A stretch of DNA of 64,000 nucleotides from assembly GCA_041401985.1 (NCBI GenBank), contig JAWKTE010000012.1, positions 1 to 64,000 of the forward strand. Reading direction: 5' to 3'. Shown here piece by piece: positions 9,949-19,278 of the stretch. The translations under genes and the position numbers were made by a program. This stretch comes from JACKHA01 sp041401985. GTDB taxonomy: Bacteria > Planctomycetota > Phycisphaerae > Phycisphaerales > UBA1924. Numbering within the stretch: position 1 is the first letter of the stretch; every line of letters begins with the position of its first letter. The notes beneath the pieces are model-generated. The model had not been told where the DNA came from and ran no database searches. It saw nothing but the letters and a program-made list of their open reading frames with translations.

Positions 9949-10374
9949 TTAGCCGCCGAACTGCCCGCGGTTGGCCCACCCGTTACGGGTCTCGGCGTTC
10001 TCGCGGTAGTCGATGCGGGTGTCGCTGAAGGCGGCCAGGCGGGAGTCGACCATGTAGAGGTAGCGGCGGAAGTAGACCTCGCGGCGCTTGTCGTAGGCCT
10101 CGACCTGCCACTCCTCGAACGTGCGCCCGTTGTCGGTCATGCCGCTCTTGAGGTTCGTGTATTCGGCGGGGAAGGTGGCCAGGGCCTCGTCGCGAGACAT
10201 GCCGACGTGCAGGGTGCGGGTGCGGGCGACCAGGTCGGCCATCTGGGCCTGGGTGACGGGCGAGGCAGAGGTGTAGACGCGGGTGGTGCTGACGGAGATG
10301 CAGCCGCCGAGGAGCGTGGCGGCGGCCAGGGAACCAGCGGCCACGATTGCTGGCGTCGAACGCGTGCGAGCCAT
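9949..10374 (-). CDS. Small lipoprotein of unknown function
   Basis: 141 residues. A type II signal peptide ends in the lipobox LLGGC, so the mature protein should be anchored by its N-terminal cysteine. The rest contains VGMSRDEALATFP and RRYLYMVDSRLAAFSDTRID, a pattern reminiscent of SmpA/BamE-like or other small outer-membrane-associated lipoproteins, but I do not assign a family. The start ATG 10374 has GAAGGGA a few bases upstream. It is convergent with mnmA, 54 bases away. Confidence 0.75.
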   Translation of the reverse strand: MARTRSTPAIVAAGSLAAATLLGGCISVSTTRVYTSASPVTQAQMADLVARTRTLHVGMSRDEALATFPAEYTNLKSGMTDNGRTFEEWQVEAYDKRREVYFRRYLYMVDSRLAAFSDTRIDYRENAETRNGWANRGQFGG

Positions 10375-10563
10375 GGGAGATCCCTTCGATTGACTGGTCG
10401 GGGCCGGGGCGGTGGGCGACGCGCGGGTTCGGCGTCGTGTGGGCCTCGGCCACTGCAAGCGGGTGCCAGGTGGGGCGCCTCGCTGTGTGCTCAATGTACC
10501 GGTTGCTGGGAGGCCGGTGGCTTTCGCGCTGAGGGGATCGGACAACACGACCCGGCACCGCGA

Positions 10564-10974
10564 TCAGTGGATCAAGCGGATGGTGATGGGGTAGCGGTGG
10601 TATTCGCCGCGGTTGGCACGGGTGGCGGCGACGACGGTGAAGACGATGGCGACGACCGGCAGGGCGATGAGCAGGGGGATGGTGATGCCGCAGGTGATCG
10701 GGGCCAGGGCGCCCAGGCCCAGGGCGTAGATGATGTAGGACAGTTGGGCGTTCATGGCCTCACGCCCGTGGTCGTCGAGGTAGGGCGACTCGCCCTTCTT
10801 GATGGCCCACATGATCAGGGTGGGCACGACCGGGACGGAGACGAACCCGAGCAGGCCGGCCAGGTGCATGAACAGGGCGTAGGTGCGCTGGGACTCCGTG
10901 GCCGCGGCGTCGTGCTGCGGTCTGAACGAGCCCTGGTTCTGGCCGACGTATCCCATAGCCACTGCGACCGCCAT
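10564..10974 (-). CDS. DUF4870-like small membrane protein
   Basis: 136 residues. After a short hydrophilic lead, the segment SQRTYALFMHLAGLLGFVSVPVVPTLIMW, then KKGESPYLDDHGREAMNAQLSY and two C-terminal membrane segments, match the DUF4870 (Tic20-like) layout with three predicted helices. The role of the family is unknown. The ATG at 10974 is preceded by GGAGGGC, which fixes the start; the upstream extension is low-complexity. It is divergent from the zinc-ribbon membrane protein gene at 11175. Confidence 0.8.
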   Translation of the reverse strand: MAVAVAMGYVGQNQGSFRPQHDAAATESQRTYALFMHLAGLLGFVSVPVVPTLIMWAIKKGESPYLDDHGREAMNAQLSYIIYALGLGALAPITCGITIPLLIALPVVAIVFTVVAATRANRGEYHRYPITIRLIH

Positions 10975-11162
10975 GGCGCCCTCCAGACCTCCGGTGTCCG
11001 ATCCAGCCCGCCCGGCGTCGGTCCGCCGATCCGGGGGCCATACCCCGGCCCGGGGGCTTGTTCGGAACTCGGACCCGCCCGTTTCAAGCCGGCGGGCCGG
11101 GTCTTTGGAACGCCTGGGGAATCGTCCCCCCACAAACCTCGCACGGCCAGCCCGGGGGCGGG

Positions 11163-11168
11163 TAGGCT
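11163..11168 (+). promoter_or_regulatory. Putative -10 box TAGGCT (leaderless spacing)
   Basis: TAGGCT lies 6 bases before the ATG at 11175. It also argues against the in-frame GTG at 11169, which directly abuts the box. Confidence 0.5.
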
Positions 11169-11174
11169 GTGGCG

Positions 11175-13070
11175 ATGTCTCCCGAGGCCCTGATCTATCT
11201 GCTGGCCGGGTTCATCGCGGCTTGGGGGATCTCGCTGGTGGTGCGGACGCGGGCGACGCGCCGGGTGGCCCGGGGGCGGTGCGCCGAGTGCGCCAGGCTG
11301 TGGGACGATGATGAGCAGCGGACGTGCCCGTCGTGCCGCGGTGATCGGGTGCGCCAGCGGGGTGCGGCCCTGAAGCGGCCGGCGTTCTGGGGGATGCTCG
11401 GGATCGTGATCGCGCCCGTGGGCGTGGCGTGCCCGGTCTGGGCCAAGTTTGTGCTGTACGCACTGACGCAGCAGCACCTCCAGACGGACATCGGTACGGT
11501 CGGGGCGACGGGGCTGATCCTGGCGACGCTGGCGGGGGTGTGGCTGATCCGGGAGCTGCACGGCGATCCGTCGGGCGGGCGGGCGCGGTGCCGGCGGTGC
11601 TGGTATCCGATGCAGGACGAAGCGCCGGCGACGTGCCCGGAGTGCGGGACGAGGGCCGCGCGGCTGGGAGAGTTGCACCGGACGCGTCGGCGGGCTGGCC
11701 CGATCGTGCTGGCGGCGTTGCTGCTGGCGGTGGCGCAGATCGGGTGGCTGGACGCGCGGATCCAGCGGTATGGGGTCGTGGGGCTGGTGCCGACGCAGGT
11801 GCTGATCGCGGGGATTGGGATCGTGCCGGATGCGTGGGTGGTGCGTGATCCGAACCGGGGGAACCGGGGGAACATGCTGCTCTACAACCGGGATCGGTCG
11901 CTGGCGACGCGGGTGGCGAACGGGGAACTGAGCGAGGAGCAGTTGGCGCGGGTGCGGCGGGCGGCAGTGCGGAGGATTCGTGGGTCGACGGCGTTTGAGG
12001 TGCGGGCGGCATATTACGAGTTGGTCGCGGCAACGGACCGATTGTCGCGCGGCGGCGGACGTGCTCCGACGTACATTTCCGGCGCGAGGTATTTTCAAAC
12101 CCCTTCTGGCTTCGCCAGCCGTTCTCTCGACAGGGGGCCGAGACTTGATTCTCCGCCCACGCCGGAACTCGATTTGGCGGCAGCCGCATTCGTTCGGCTT
12201 GCCGTGACGGATCTACGAAGTGAGTCGCGTGATGTCTCGGGGTTGGAGACAATGTGGCTCTTGGACCGTGTCTCCGAGGCCGCCACTGACTCCTATCGGC
12301 AGGGCATCGCATCCCAGCAGGTGCTGGACGAGATTGTGGCCGCGGAGTCTGATCTGCGCGCCTTGGTGGCAGGCGAGGACGCGCGGAACCAGGCGACGGC
12401 GTTGCTCTTGCTCGCGATGGCCGGGCTGTCGAAGCCGGGCGACCTGGACTTGCTCGAACCACTCGCTACGAACGCCGATCCGGAGGTGTGCCTGCCCGCT
12501 GGGGCGGCCATCGGCTCCATCGCGCTGAGCGATCCGGACTCCGTTGGCGCGCTCGGGAGTTTCCAGATGGCCGAACCGTGGAGCATGGGCGCCCAAAGAG
12601 TTTCGTTATGGAACGAGCCGGACTTGGCCAGAGCGATGTTTGATCGCGGTTTGGCGACGGGGTCGATGTTCAGCCCCGAATTGATCGGGTCCCACGCGTC
12701 GCGGGACCCGACGATGGTGGACGCGGCGCTCGACGAACTGATGAGGAATCCGGGTTCCGGCACGTGGCCTCAGTTCCTGAGCGGCGTCCCGTCTGAGGTG
12801 CTGGGCTCCCGGACCGACGCCCTTTGTCGTCTGCTGGCGACGGATTCCAGCGTGATCAACCTGTACGTCGCGTACAGCGTCTTTGCCGGACGGCACCCGG
12901 AGGACCTGGACCTTGATCCGAAGGTGCTCGACGCGCTCGAGCGACTCGTCGAACACTACACCATGCAGGTAGAAAGCCCACGCAGGCTCACCGAAACGTA
13001 CCGCGGGCTGTTCAGGGCGCTGGCTCCGGAGAGGAACCGCAGCCTGTATGAGCCCGGTGAAGAACCTTGA
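11175..13070 (+). CDS. Zinc-ribbon membrane protein with a long C-terminal helical region
   Basis: 631 residues, function unknown. A first membrane helix (LIYLLAGFIAAWGISLVV) is followed by a zinc knuckle (CAECARLW, then CPSC), two further membrane helices, and the planctomycete-type signature CRRCWYP, then CPECG (about 135-160). Another membrane helix comes before about 420 residues of mostly helical soluble sequence with HEAT-like periodicity (DLDLLEPLATNADPEVCLPAGAAIG). Related zinc-ribbon proteins are at 23369-23950 and 49077-49871. Codon use around 12000-12200 appears slightly less GC-biased than in flanking genes. Confidence 0.75.
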   Translation: MSPEALIYLLAGFIAAWGISLVVRTRATRRVARGRCAECARLWDDDEQRTCPSCRGDRVRQRGAALKRPAFWGMLGIVIAPVGVACPVWAKFVLYALTQQHLQTDIGTVGATGLILATLAGVWLIRELHGDPSGGRARCRRCWYPMQDEAPATCPECGTRAARLGELHRTRRRAGPIVLAALLLAVAQIGWLDARIQRYGVVGLVPTQVLIAGIGIVPDAWVVRDPNRGNRGNMLLYNRDRSLATRVANGELSEEQLARVRRAAVRRIRGSTAFEVRAAYYELVAATDRLSRGGGRAPTYISGARYFQTPSGFASRSLDRGPRLDSPPTPELDLAAAAFVRLAVTDLRSESRDVSGLETMWLLDRVSEAATDSYRQGIASQQVLDEIVAAESDLRALVAGEDARNQATALLLLAMAGLSKPGDLDLLEPLATNADPEVCLPAGAAIGSIALSDPDSVGALGSFQMAEPWSMGAQRVSLWNEPDLARAMFDRGLATGSMFSPELIGSHASRDPTMVDAALDELMRNPGSGTWPQFLSGVPSEVLGSRTDALCRLLATDSSVINLYVAYSVFAGRHPEDLDLDPKVLDALERLVEHYTMQVESPRRLTETYRGLFRALAPERNRSLYEPGEEP

Positions 13071-13111
13071 CCAGGCGACGGAGCGGGACTCTCAACGACG
13101 CGCGTTGCCCC

Positions 13112-14533
13112 CTACACCCCCGCCCCCACCGGCGTCGCGGCCCGCAGCCCCCCCACGATCGCGTCCACGTTCTTCTTCGCGTCGCCGAAGAGCATGCGGG
13201 TGTTGGGACGGTAGAACAGGGGGTTGTCGACGCCCGCGTAGCCGGTGGCCATGGAGCGTTTCATGACCACGACGGTGGCGGCCTTCCAGACCTCGAGCAC
13301 GGGCATGCCGGCGATGGGGCTGGCCGGGTCGTCCTGGGCCGCGGGGTTGACGATGTCGTTGGCCCCGATGACCAGCACAACGTCGGTCTCGGGCAGGTCG
13401 TCGTTGATCTCGGACATCTCGAGGACGATGTCGTAGGGCACGGCGGCCTCGGCCAGCAGCACGTTCATGTGCCCGGGCAGGCGACCGGCAACGGGGTGGA
13501 TGGCGAAGCGGACCTCCTTGCCCATCTCCTGGAGCAGGCGGACGCCCTCGGCCAGGGCGTGCTGGGCGCGGGCGACGGCCATGCCGTAGCCGGGGACGAT
13601 GACGATGCTCTTGGCGCTGGTGAGCAGTTCGACCGCGGCGTCGACCTCGATGGGTGTGTGGTCGCCGGCGGGTGCGGCCCCGGCGGCGGGGGCCGCGCCG
13701 GAGTCGGTGCCGAAGCCGCCGAGGATGACCGAGACGAACGAGCGGTTCATGCCCTTGCACATGATGTAGGAGAGGATCGCGCCGGAGGAGCCGACCAGGG
13801 CGCCGGTGACGATGAGCAGGTCGTTGCCGAGCATGAAGCCGGCGGCGGCGGCGGCCCAGCCGGAATAGGAGTTGAGCATCGAGACGACCACGGGCATGTC
13901 GGCCCCGCCGATGGCCCAGACCACGTGGAGGCCGAGGACGCCGGCGATGGCGGTGGCGATGAGCAGCGGGGCGAGGGCTGTGTTGCCGTCGGCGATCAGG
14001 AACCAGGCGAGCAGGGCGGCGAGCGCGACGCCCATGGCCAGGTTCATGGCGTGGCGCCCGGGCAGCGTGAGCGGCTTGCCGGACATGATGCCCTGGAGTT
14101 TGAGGAAGGCGATGATCGAGCCGGTGAAGGTGAGGCTGCCGATGCAGACGCCGAGGTAGACCTCGATGTCGTGGATGGCCTTGGCGGCGCCGGCGAGCGG
14201 TTCGTGCTCCAGGAACGTGGCGACGCCGACGAGGACCGCGGCCAGGCCCACGAACGAGTGGAGGATGGCGACCAGTTGCGGCATGGCGGTCATGGCGACG
14301 CGGGCGGCCAGGACGGCGCCGATGACCACGCCTGGGACGACTGCGAGGGCGAGGACCCAGTAGTTGGTGACCTGGGCGCTCAGGGCGCAGGCGAGCAGCG
14401 CGATGGCCATGCCGGCGATGCCGAGCCAGTTGCCGCGGCGGGCGGTCTTCTGGTTGGAGAGCCCGCCGAGGCTGAGGATGAACAGGACGCCGGCGGCGAG
14501 GTAGGCGACGGTGATGAGGGTTTGGGGGAGCAT
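13112..14533 (-). CDS. pntB: NAD(P) transhydrogenase subunit beta
   Basis: 473 residues with about nine membrane helices followed by the NADP(H)-binding domain III (IVIVPGYGMAVARAQHAL; VRFAIHPVAGRLPGHMNVLLAEA; DVVLVIGANDIVNPAA; MKRSMATGYAGVDNPLFY). With PntA it couples hydride transfer between NADH and NADP+ to proton movement across the inner membrane. The start ATG 14533 lies 11 bases after the stop of the ankyrin gene and lacks a clear Shine-Dalgarno, so translational coupling to that gene is likely. Confidence 0.95.
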   Translation of the reverse strand: MLPQTLITVAYLAAGVLFILSLGGLSNQKTARRGNWLGIAGMAIALLACALSAQVTNYWVLALAVVPGVVIGAVLAARVAMTAMPQLVAILHSFVGLAAVLVGVATFLEHEPLAGAAKAIHDIEVYLGVCIGSLTFTGSIIAFLKLQGIMSGKPLTLPGRHAMNLAMGVALAALLAWFLIADGNTALAPLLIATAIAGVLGLHVVWAIGGADMPVVVSMLNSYSGWAAAAAGFMLGNDLLIVTGALVGSSGAILSYIMCKGMNRSFVSVILGGFGTDSGAAPAAGAAPAGDHTPIEVDAAVELLTSAKSIVIVPGYGMAVARAQHALAEGVRLLQEMGKEVRFAIHPVAGRLPGHMNVLLAEAAVPYDIVLEMSEINDDLPETDVVLVIGANDIVNPAAQDDPASPIAGMPVLEVWKAATVVVMKRSMATGYAGVDNPLFYRPNTRMLFGDAKKNVDAIVGGLRAATPVGAGV

Positions 14534-14544
14534 GGGGTCTCGGT

Positions 14545-15075
14545 TCAGCGGGTGTCGTTGGCGGGGTCGGTCGGCGTGCCGGTTGCGTTGGTTTCGGGAC
14601 GGAAGAACTGCGCCACGTCGTAGTTGGCGATCGTCGCGGCGAGGCTGGCGGGCGAGACGCCGTGGGCGTTCGGCAGGTCTTTGTTGGCCCCGGCTCGCAG
14701 GAGCATCGCGATCATCTCGCCCCGCCCGCGGCACTCGAACACGGCTGTCGACAACGGGGTGTTGCCGTGCGCGTCGGCCAGATCGACGCTCGCGCCATTC
14801 TGGATCAACAAGGTGGCGAGGGCGGGCTCGTACTCCTGGGCGGTGAAGTGCAGGGCCGTCCACCCACGTCGGTCCTGGGCGTTGACGTTCGCGCCCCGGG
14901 AAATCAAGGCGGAGACGATGTGCGGGAGGCGGTATCCGGTCGCGTTCATCAGCGGCGTGCGCCCGTCGCGATCGCGCTCCTCGAGATCCGCACCGGCGGC
15001 GAGGTCGCGCTCGAACCCCTCAAGATCGCGGCGGAGGAGCCGATCGTTCAGCGACATGCCCTGCTGTTTCTTCAC
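14545..15075 (-). CDS. Ankyrin-repeat protein encoded between pntA and pntB
   Basis: 176 residues, nearly all ankyrin repeats: LNDRLLRRDLEGFERDLAAG, RTPLMNATGYRLPHIVSALI, WTALHFTAQEYEPALATLLI, NTPLSTAVFECRGRGEMIAM. The tail ends in a Thr/Asn-rich sequence. No signal or membrane segment, so cytoplasmic. The GTG at 15075 has TAGGAG 8 bases upstream. It lies 44 bases after pntA and 11 bases before pntB on the same strand, which puts it in the transhydrogenase operon. A role in assembling or regulating the transhydrogenase is a guess from position only. Confidence 0.85.
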   Translation of the reverse strand: MKKQQGMSLNDRLLRRDLEGFERDLAAGADLEERDRDGRTPLMNATGYRLPHIVSALISRGANVNAQDRRGWTALHFTAQEYEPALATLLIQNGASVDLADAHGNTPLSTAVFECRGRGEMIAMLLRAGANKDLPNAHGVSPASLAATIANYDVAQFFRPETNATGTPTDPANDTR

Positions 15076-15119
15076 CGGCCGACTCCTATTCCCACTGGAT
15101 CACCTCTCGTTGTTCTCGA

Positions 15120-16703
15120 TCACCGCGGTCTGAACATCGCCAGCATTCGCTGGGTGACCAGGAACCCGCCGGCGATGTTGATGGTGGCGATGAGGACCGC
15201 GACCGCGCCGAGCACGAGCACAACGGCGCTGGTGCCGGCCGAGAGGTGGAGCATGCCGCCGATGATGATGATGCCGCTGATGGCGTTGGTGACGCTCATG
15301 AGCGGCGTGTGCAGGGCGGGGGTGACGTTCCAGACGACCTGGTAGCCCACGAAGCAGGCGAGCACGAAGACGGTGAAGTGCTGGACGAAGTCGGGAGGGG
15401 CCCAGACGCCGATGGCGACGAACGCGATGGCCGCGAACGTGAGCAGGACGATGAGCCCCGCGTTGGGGCGGGGCACGGGCTTGCGCGGGTGCTCGGCAGG
15501 CTTGGGGGCGACGTAGGGGGCGGCGGTGTCGGCCCGCTTGGTGGGGGTGGTGACGGTCGGGGCGGCCGGGGGCGTCTTGGGGGGCCAGACGAGGTGGCCC
15601 TCGTGCAGGACCATGGAGCCGCGGACGATGTCGTCCTCAGGGTCGATCTTCCAGGCTTCCGCGCCGCCGAGGTCTTCGAGGAAGTGGGCGATGTTCGCGG
15701 CGTAGAGGCGGCTGGCCTGGGTGGCGAGGCGGCTGGGCAGGTCGGTGTAGCCGATGATGGTCACGCCCTTGTGAACGATGGCCTTGTCGGCGACGGAGAG
15801 CGGGCAGTTGCCGCCCTGCTCGGCGGCCATGTCGACGATGACCGAGCCGGGCTTCATGGCCTCGACCGCGCCGGCGGTGATGAGTTCCGGGGCCTTGCGG
15901 CCGGGGATGAGGGCGGTGGAGACGATGATGTCGACCTCGAGGGCCTGGTTGGCGATGAGTTCCTGCTCGGCCTTGATGAAGGCCTCGCTCATGGCCTTGG
16001 CGTAGCCACCCTCACCGGCGCCCTGCTCGTCGAAGTCGAGGGGGACGAACTGGGCGCCCATCGACCTGACCTGCTCGGCGACTTCGGGGCGGGAGTCGAA
16101 CGCGCGGACGATGGCCCCGAGGCCGCGCGCGGCGCCGATGGCGGCCAGGCCCGCGACGCCCGCGCCAATGACGAAGACCTTGGCGGGGTCGATCTTGCCG
16201 GCGGCGGTGACCTGCCCGGCGAAGAGGCTTGGGAAGTGGTGGGCGGCCTCGACGATGGCGCGGTGCCCGGCGAGGTTGGCCATGGCCGAGAGGGCGTCGA
16301 GTTTCTGGGCCCGGGTGATGCGGGGGACGCAGTCCATGGCGAGGACGGTGGCGCGGCGAGCGGCGAGGCGGTCGAGCAGGTCCTTGTTCTGGGCGGGCCA
16401 GATGAAGGACATGAGGACCGCGCCCTCGCGGAGCATGTCGGCCTCGTGGCGACCGGCCGTGGGGTGGTCCATCGGCGGGCGGACCTTGGCGATGACGTCG
16501 GATTCGGACCAGAGTTCGTCGGGGGTGGCGGCGATGGTCGCGCCGGCTTCGAGATAGGCCGCGTCGGCCGCGCGGGCGTGCTCGCCGGCGCCGGTCTCGA
16601 CGGCGACCTCGAATCCCATGGAGCGGAGGCGCAGGACGCTCTCGGGGGTGGCGGCGACGCGTCGCTCGTTGGGGTGGACTTCCTTCGGGATGCCGATCTT
16701 CAT
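15120..16703 (-). CDS. pntA: NAD(P) transhydrogenase subunit alpha
   Basis: 527 residues in one chain, as in the single-alpha-subunit form. NAD(H)-binding domain I is at the N-terminus (MKIGIPKEVHPNERRVAATP; KVFVIGAGVAGLAAIGAARGLG; VIVDMAAEQGGNCP; GYTDLPSRLATQASRLYAAN). A Pro/Lys-rich linker follows, then four C-terminal membrane helices. It pairs with PntB to form the proton-translocating transhydrogenase. The start ATG 16703 has GGAGAAACC immediately upstream. It is the first gene of a pntA-ankyrin-pntB unit. Confidence 0.95.
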   Translation of the reverse strand: MKIGIPKEVHPNERRVAATPESVLRLRSMGFEVAVETGAGEHARAADAAYLEAGATIAATPDELWSESDVIAKVRPPMDHPTAGRHEADMLREGAVLMSFIWPAQNKDLLDRLAARRATVLAMDCVPRITRAQKLDALSAMANLAGHRAIVEAAHHFPSLFAGQVTAAGKIDPAKVFVIGAGVAGLAAIGAARGLGAIVRAFDSRPEVAEQVRSMGAQFVPLDFDEQGAGEGGYAKAMSEAFIKAEQELIANQALEVDIIVSTALIPGRKAPELITAGAVEAMKPGSVIVDMAAEQGGNCPLSVADKAIVHKGVTIIGYTDLPSRLATQASRLYAANIAHFLEDLGGAEAWKIDPEDDIVRGSMVLHEGHLVWPPKTPPAAPTVTTPTKRADTAAPYVAPKPAEHPRKPVPRPNAGLIVLLTFAAIAFVAIGVWAPPDFVQHFTVFVLACFVGYQVVWNVTPALHTPLMSVTNAISGIIIIGGMLHLSAGTSAVVLVLGAVAVLIATINIAGGFLVTQRMLAMFRPR

Positions 16704-16839
16704 GGTTTCTCCGGCGCGTGCGGCGTGCCGTGTGTATCGGGTGTTGGAGGGTCGATGGTAACGGACGGGTGGGTCGGGTGCGAGGGGAAAGCCCGGAGGG
16801 CCTGGGGGCGGTTTGGAGGGTGCCGGGTCCGGCGAGCCG

Positions 16840-16845
16840 TAGACT
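16840..16845 (+). promoter_or_regulatory. Putative -10 box TAGACT (leaderless spacing)
   Basis: TAGACT lies 6 bases before ATG 16852 and there is no Shine-Dalgarno. Confidence 0.5.
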
Positions 16846-16851
16846 CTGCCG

Positions 16852-17640
16852 ATGCCACTCGCGATCGTCGGAATCACGCCGGATGTTGCCGTGGTGAACC
16901 ATCGGCTGCGGGTGCAGTGCGCGCTGGCATATTCGGATGCGGTGACGCGGGCCGGGGGGACGCCGGTCGTGCTGGTGCCGGATGCCGATCGGGCCGAGGA
17001 GCAGTTCGGGCTGTGCGACGCGATCGTGCTGACCGGGGGGGACGACCCGCGGACGGAGGCGTACGGCGAGCCGACGCACCCGAAGGCGACGCCGGTGCAC
17101 GCGCGGCGACAGGCGTTCGAGACGCGCCTGCTGGAACTGCTGGAGGCGTCGCCCAGGCCGGTGCTGGGCGTGTGCCTTGGGATGCAGATGATGGCGCTGC
17201 ACGCGGGCGGTCGGCTGGACCAGCACATGCCGGACACGCGGGCCGACGCCGGGCGGCACTGGGATTCGGACCACGAGATCGTGCCGACGGACGCCTTGGT
17301 CGATGGCGCGATCGGCGGGACGAGGGGCAAGGCGGTGCGGACGCGGGTCGCGCTGCCGGCCGGCACCGTGCACTCGAGGCACAAGCAGGCGGTGTGCGAC
17401 GCGGGGCGGCTTGCGGTGCTCGCCACGTCCGACGACGGCGTGATCGAGGGTGTGTGCGACACGCGGCGGCGGTTCCACCTCGGCGTGCAGTGGCACCCGG
17501 AGCGGACCGCGGACCCGGCGCTCGGCCAAGGGCTGTTCGACGCGCTAATCGAGGCGTGCCGGCGGAGCAGGGGGAGGGGTGCAGCGCGAGCGACCGCGCC
17601 GGCGAGAACGGCTCGGGCCGCTACTGCCCCACCACTTTGA
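16852..17640 (+). CDS. Gamma-glutamyl-gamma-aminobutyrate hydrolase-like C26 amidotransferase
   Basis: 262 residues of the class I glutamine amidotransferase fold. The nucleophile elbow is GVCLGMQ, the oxyanion-type motif is LTGGDDPR, and the catalytic His-Glu pair is in QWHPER. Peptidase C26 (PuuD-like) enzymes hydrolyse gamma-glutamyl amide bonds in polyamine or GABA metabolism; the substrate here is not determined. The C-terminal Arg/Ala-rich tail (about 25 residues) is unusual, and its codons overlap the 3' end of the convergent phosphatase gene by 20 bases. Confidence 0.85.
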   Translation: MPLAIVGITPDVAVVNHRLRVQCALAYSDAVTRAGGTPVVLVPDADRAEEQFGLCDAIVLTGGDDPRTEAYGEPTHPKATPVHARRQAFETRLLELLEASPRPVLGVCLGMQMMALHAGGRLDQHMPDTRADAGRHWDSDHEIVPTDALVDGAIGGTRGKAVRTRVALPAGTVHSRHKQAVCDAGRLAVLATSDDGVIEGVCDTRRRFHLGVQWHPERTADPALGQGLFDALIEACRRSRGRGAARATAPARTARAATAPPL

Positions 17641-19156
17641 TCACCACCAGCGTGACGTCATCCTCCTGCGGCTTTCCGGCGCGGAAGCCCTCGAGCGTGT
17701 CGGTGATGGCCCTGGCGATGGCCTCGGCCGGGCGGGCGGCGTGCTCGCGGACCAGGTCGCGGAGGATCTTCTTGCCGAACCAGCGCCCCTGGGGGTCGCG
17801 TGCCTCCCAGATGCCGTCGGTGCCCAAGAGCAGGATCTGGCCCTCGCGGAGGCCCTCGAATCGGTGCTCCTCGTAGCGGTAGAGCGGCTCGATGCCCAGC
17901 GGGATGTCGCCGCCCTTGAGGTCCTGGAACTCGCCAGTGCCGGCGTCGAAGAGCAGGGCGGGCTCGTGCCCGGCGTTGACCCAGCGGATGGCGCCGGCGT
18001 CGCGCTGGATGATCATGAACAGGAGCGTCATGAAGCGCCCGCCGGTCTCCGTGTCGATCGACAGCAGGCGGTTCATGCGGGTCATGAGCTCGCCCAGTTC
18101 GCCGGGCTGGGCGGCGTGGGAGCGGAGGATGGCGCGGGCGGTGGTCATGAGCAGCGCGGCGGCGACGCCGTGCCCGACCACGTCGCCGACCGCGACGCCG
18201 ACGGCCGAGGGGCCGACCTCGGAGAGATCGAGATAGTCGTAGTAGTCGCCGCCGGTCTGGTCGCAGTAGATGGACTTGCCGGCGATCTCGAGCCCGGCGA
18301 TGTTGGGCGCGGCGTCGGGCAGGAGGCCCTGCTGGACCTCCATGGCCAGGGCGAGCGACTCGCGGAGTTTGAGGCGGTCGCGGAGCTGCTGGGTCATGGC
18401 GTTGAGGGCGGTGGAGAGGGCGGCCATCTCGCGGCTCTCACCGCCCTTGAACTTGGCCGTCAGGTCGCCCTCGCCGATGCGCCGGGCCACCTCGCAGGAC
18501 TGCTCGATCGGGCGGGTCATCTGGCGGGCCAGGAAGACCGAGAGCAGCACGACGACGCCGACGGCCAGGGCCATGGCAACCAGGCCGTACACGAGCAGGG
18601 CGTTGGTCTGGGCGAAGACGTTGCTCACGGCCATGTCGACGCCGACGAAGGCGACGGCGGCGCCGTTCTCATCGCGGATCGGCGCGGTGCCGGAGAGCCA
18701 CTGGCCGTACTCGTCGGTGACGAACTCGGTGAAGCGGGACTCGACGTTGAAGGGGACGGAGTTGGTTCCGGCCTCGCCGACGGGGGACTTGTTGCCGGTG
18801 CCGCGTTCCTCGGCGTCGACGACGTAGGTCCAGCGGGAGGGATCGCCGGGGACGGGGCGGCCCGTGTAGACGTAGCGGAGGTACACGTCGTCGCGACGGT
18901 TGGCGTCGCGGATGGCGCGGAGTTGGGCCTCGACGGCGGCGTAGGCCTCTGAGTCCATGTCGCTGGCGGTCTGGACCTGCTGGAGCCGCTCGACATCGAC
19001 CTGCCTGGCGGCGGTGGCGGCGATGGAGAGGACCTGGCTGCGGATGGCGTCGATGAGCACGCCGCGGGCGAGCCAGAAGTTGAGGGCGACCACGAGCAGG
19101 CCGGTGAGCAGGACGACGCCGCCCATGGTGATGATGAGGCGGTCGCGGTAGCGCAT
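17621..19156 (-). CDS. HAMP-domain PP2C (SpoIIE/RsbU-type) serine phosphatase
   Basis: 511 residues. One membrane helix at about 8-30, an extracytoplasmic sensor region of about 155 residues (DDVYLRYVYTGRP), a second helix near 190-210, a HAMP linker, then the PP2C SIG domain. The latter shows DQTGGDYYDYL, VAVGDVVGHGVAAALLM, WVNAGHEPALL, LLLGTDGIWEARD and EDDVTLVVI, which supply the metal-binding aspartates. Such enzymes dephosphorylate STAS-domain anti-anti-sigma factors in partner-switching. A STAS protein lies at 35854-36189 but is distant, so pairing is only possible. Start ATG 19156. Confidence 0.92.
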   Translation of the reverse strand: MRYRDRLIITMGGVVLLTGLLVVALNFWLARGVLIDAIRSQVLSIAATAARQVDVERLQQVQTASDMDSEAYAAVEAQLRAIRDANRRDDVYLRYVYTGRPVPGDPSRWTYVVDAEERGTGNKSPVGEAGTNSVPFNVESRFTEFVTDEYGQWLSGTAPIRDENGAAVAFVGVDMAVSNVFAQTNALLVYGLVAMALAVGVVVLLSVFLARQMTRPIEQSCEVARRIGEGDLTAKFKGGESREMAALSTALNAMTQQLRDRLKLRESLALAMEVQQGLLPDAAPNIAGLEIAGKSIYCDQTGGDYYDYLDLSEVGPSAVGVAVGDVVGHGVAAALLMTTARAILRSHAAQPGELGELMTRMNRLLSIDTETGGRFMTLLFMIIQRDAGAIRWVNAGHEPALLFDAGTGEFQDLKGGDIPLGIEPLYRYEEHRFEGLREGQILLLGTDGIWEARDPQGRWFGKKILRDLVREHAARPAEAIARAITDTLEGFRAGKPQEDDVTLVVIKVVGQ

Positions 19157-19278
19157 GGAGGGGCTCCGGCGGGGCGAGGGCGTGGAGGGGAGCGTAGCGG
19201 GCGGGGCGGAGGGATTGGGGCGGGCGACGCCGGGAGCGGCTGGTGCGTGGAGTGCTTGGGGTGCGGCCCGATCCGGGA

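Noticed and set aside
13067..14623. A 518-codon plus-strand open frame opposite pntB
   Set aside because: Its composition (Gly/Asp/Glu/Val runs) is a GC-rich antisense artefact; pntB is unambiguous.
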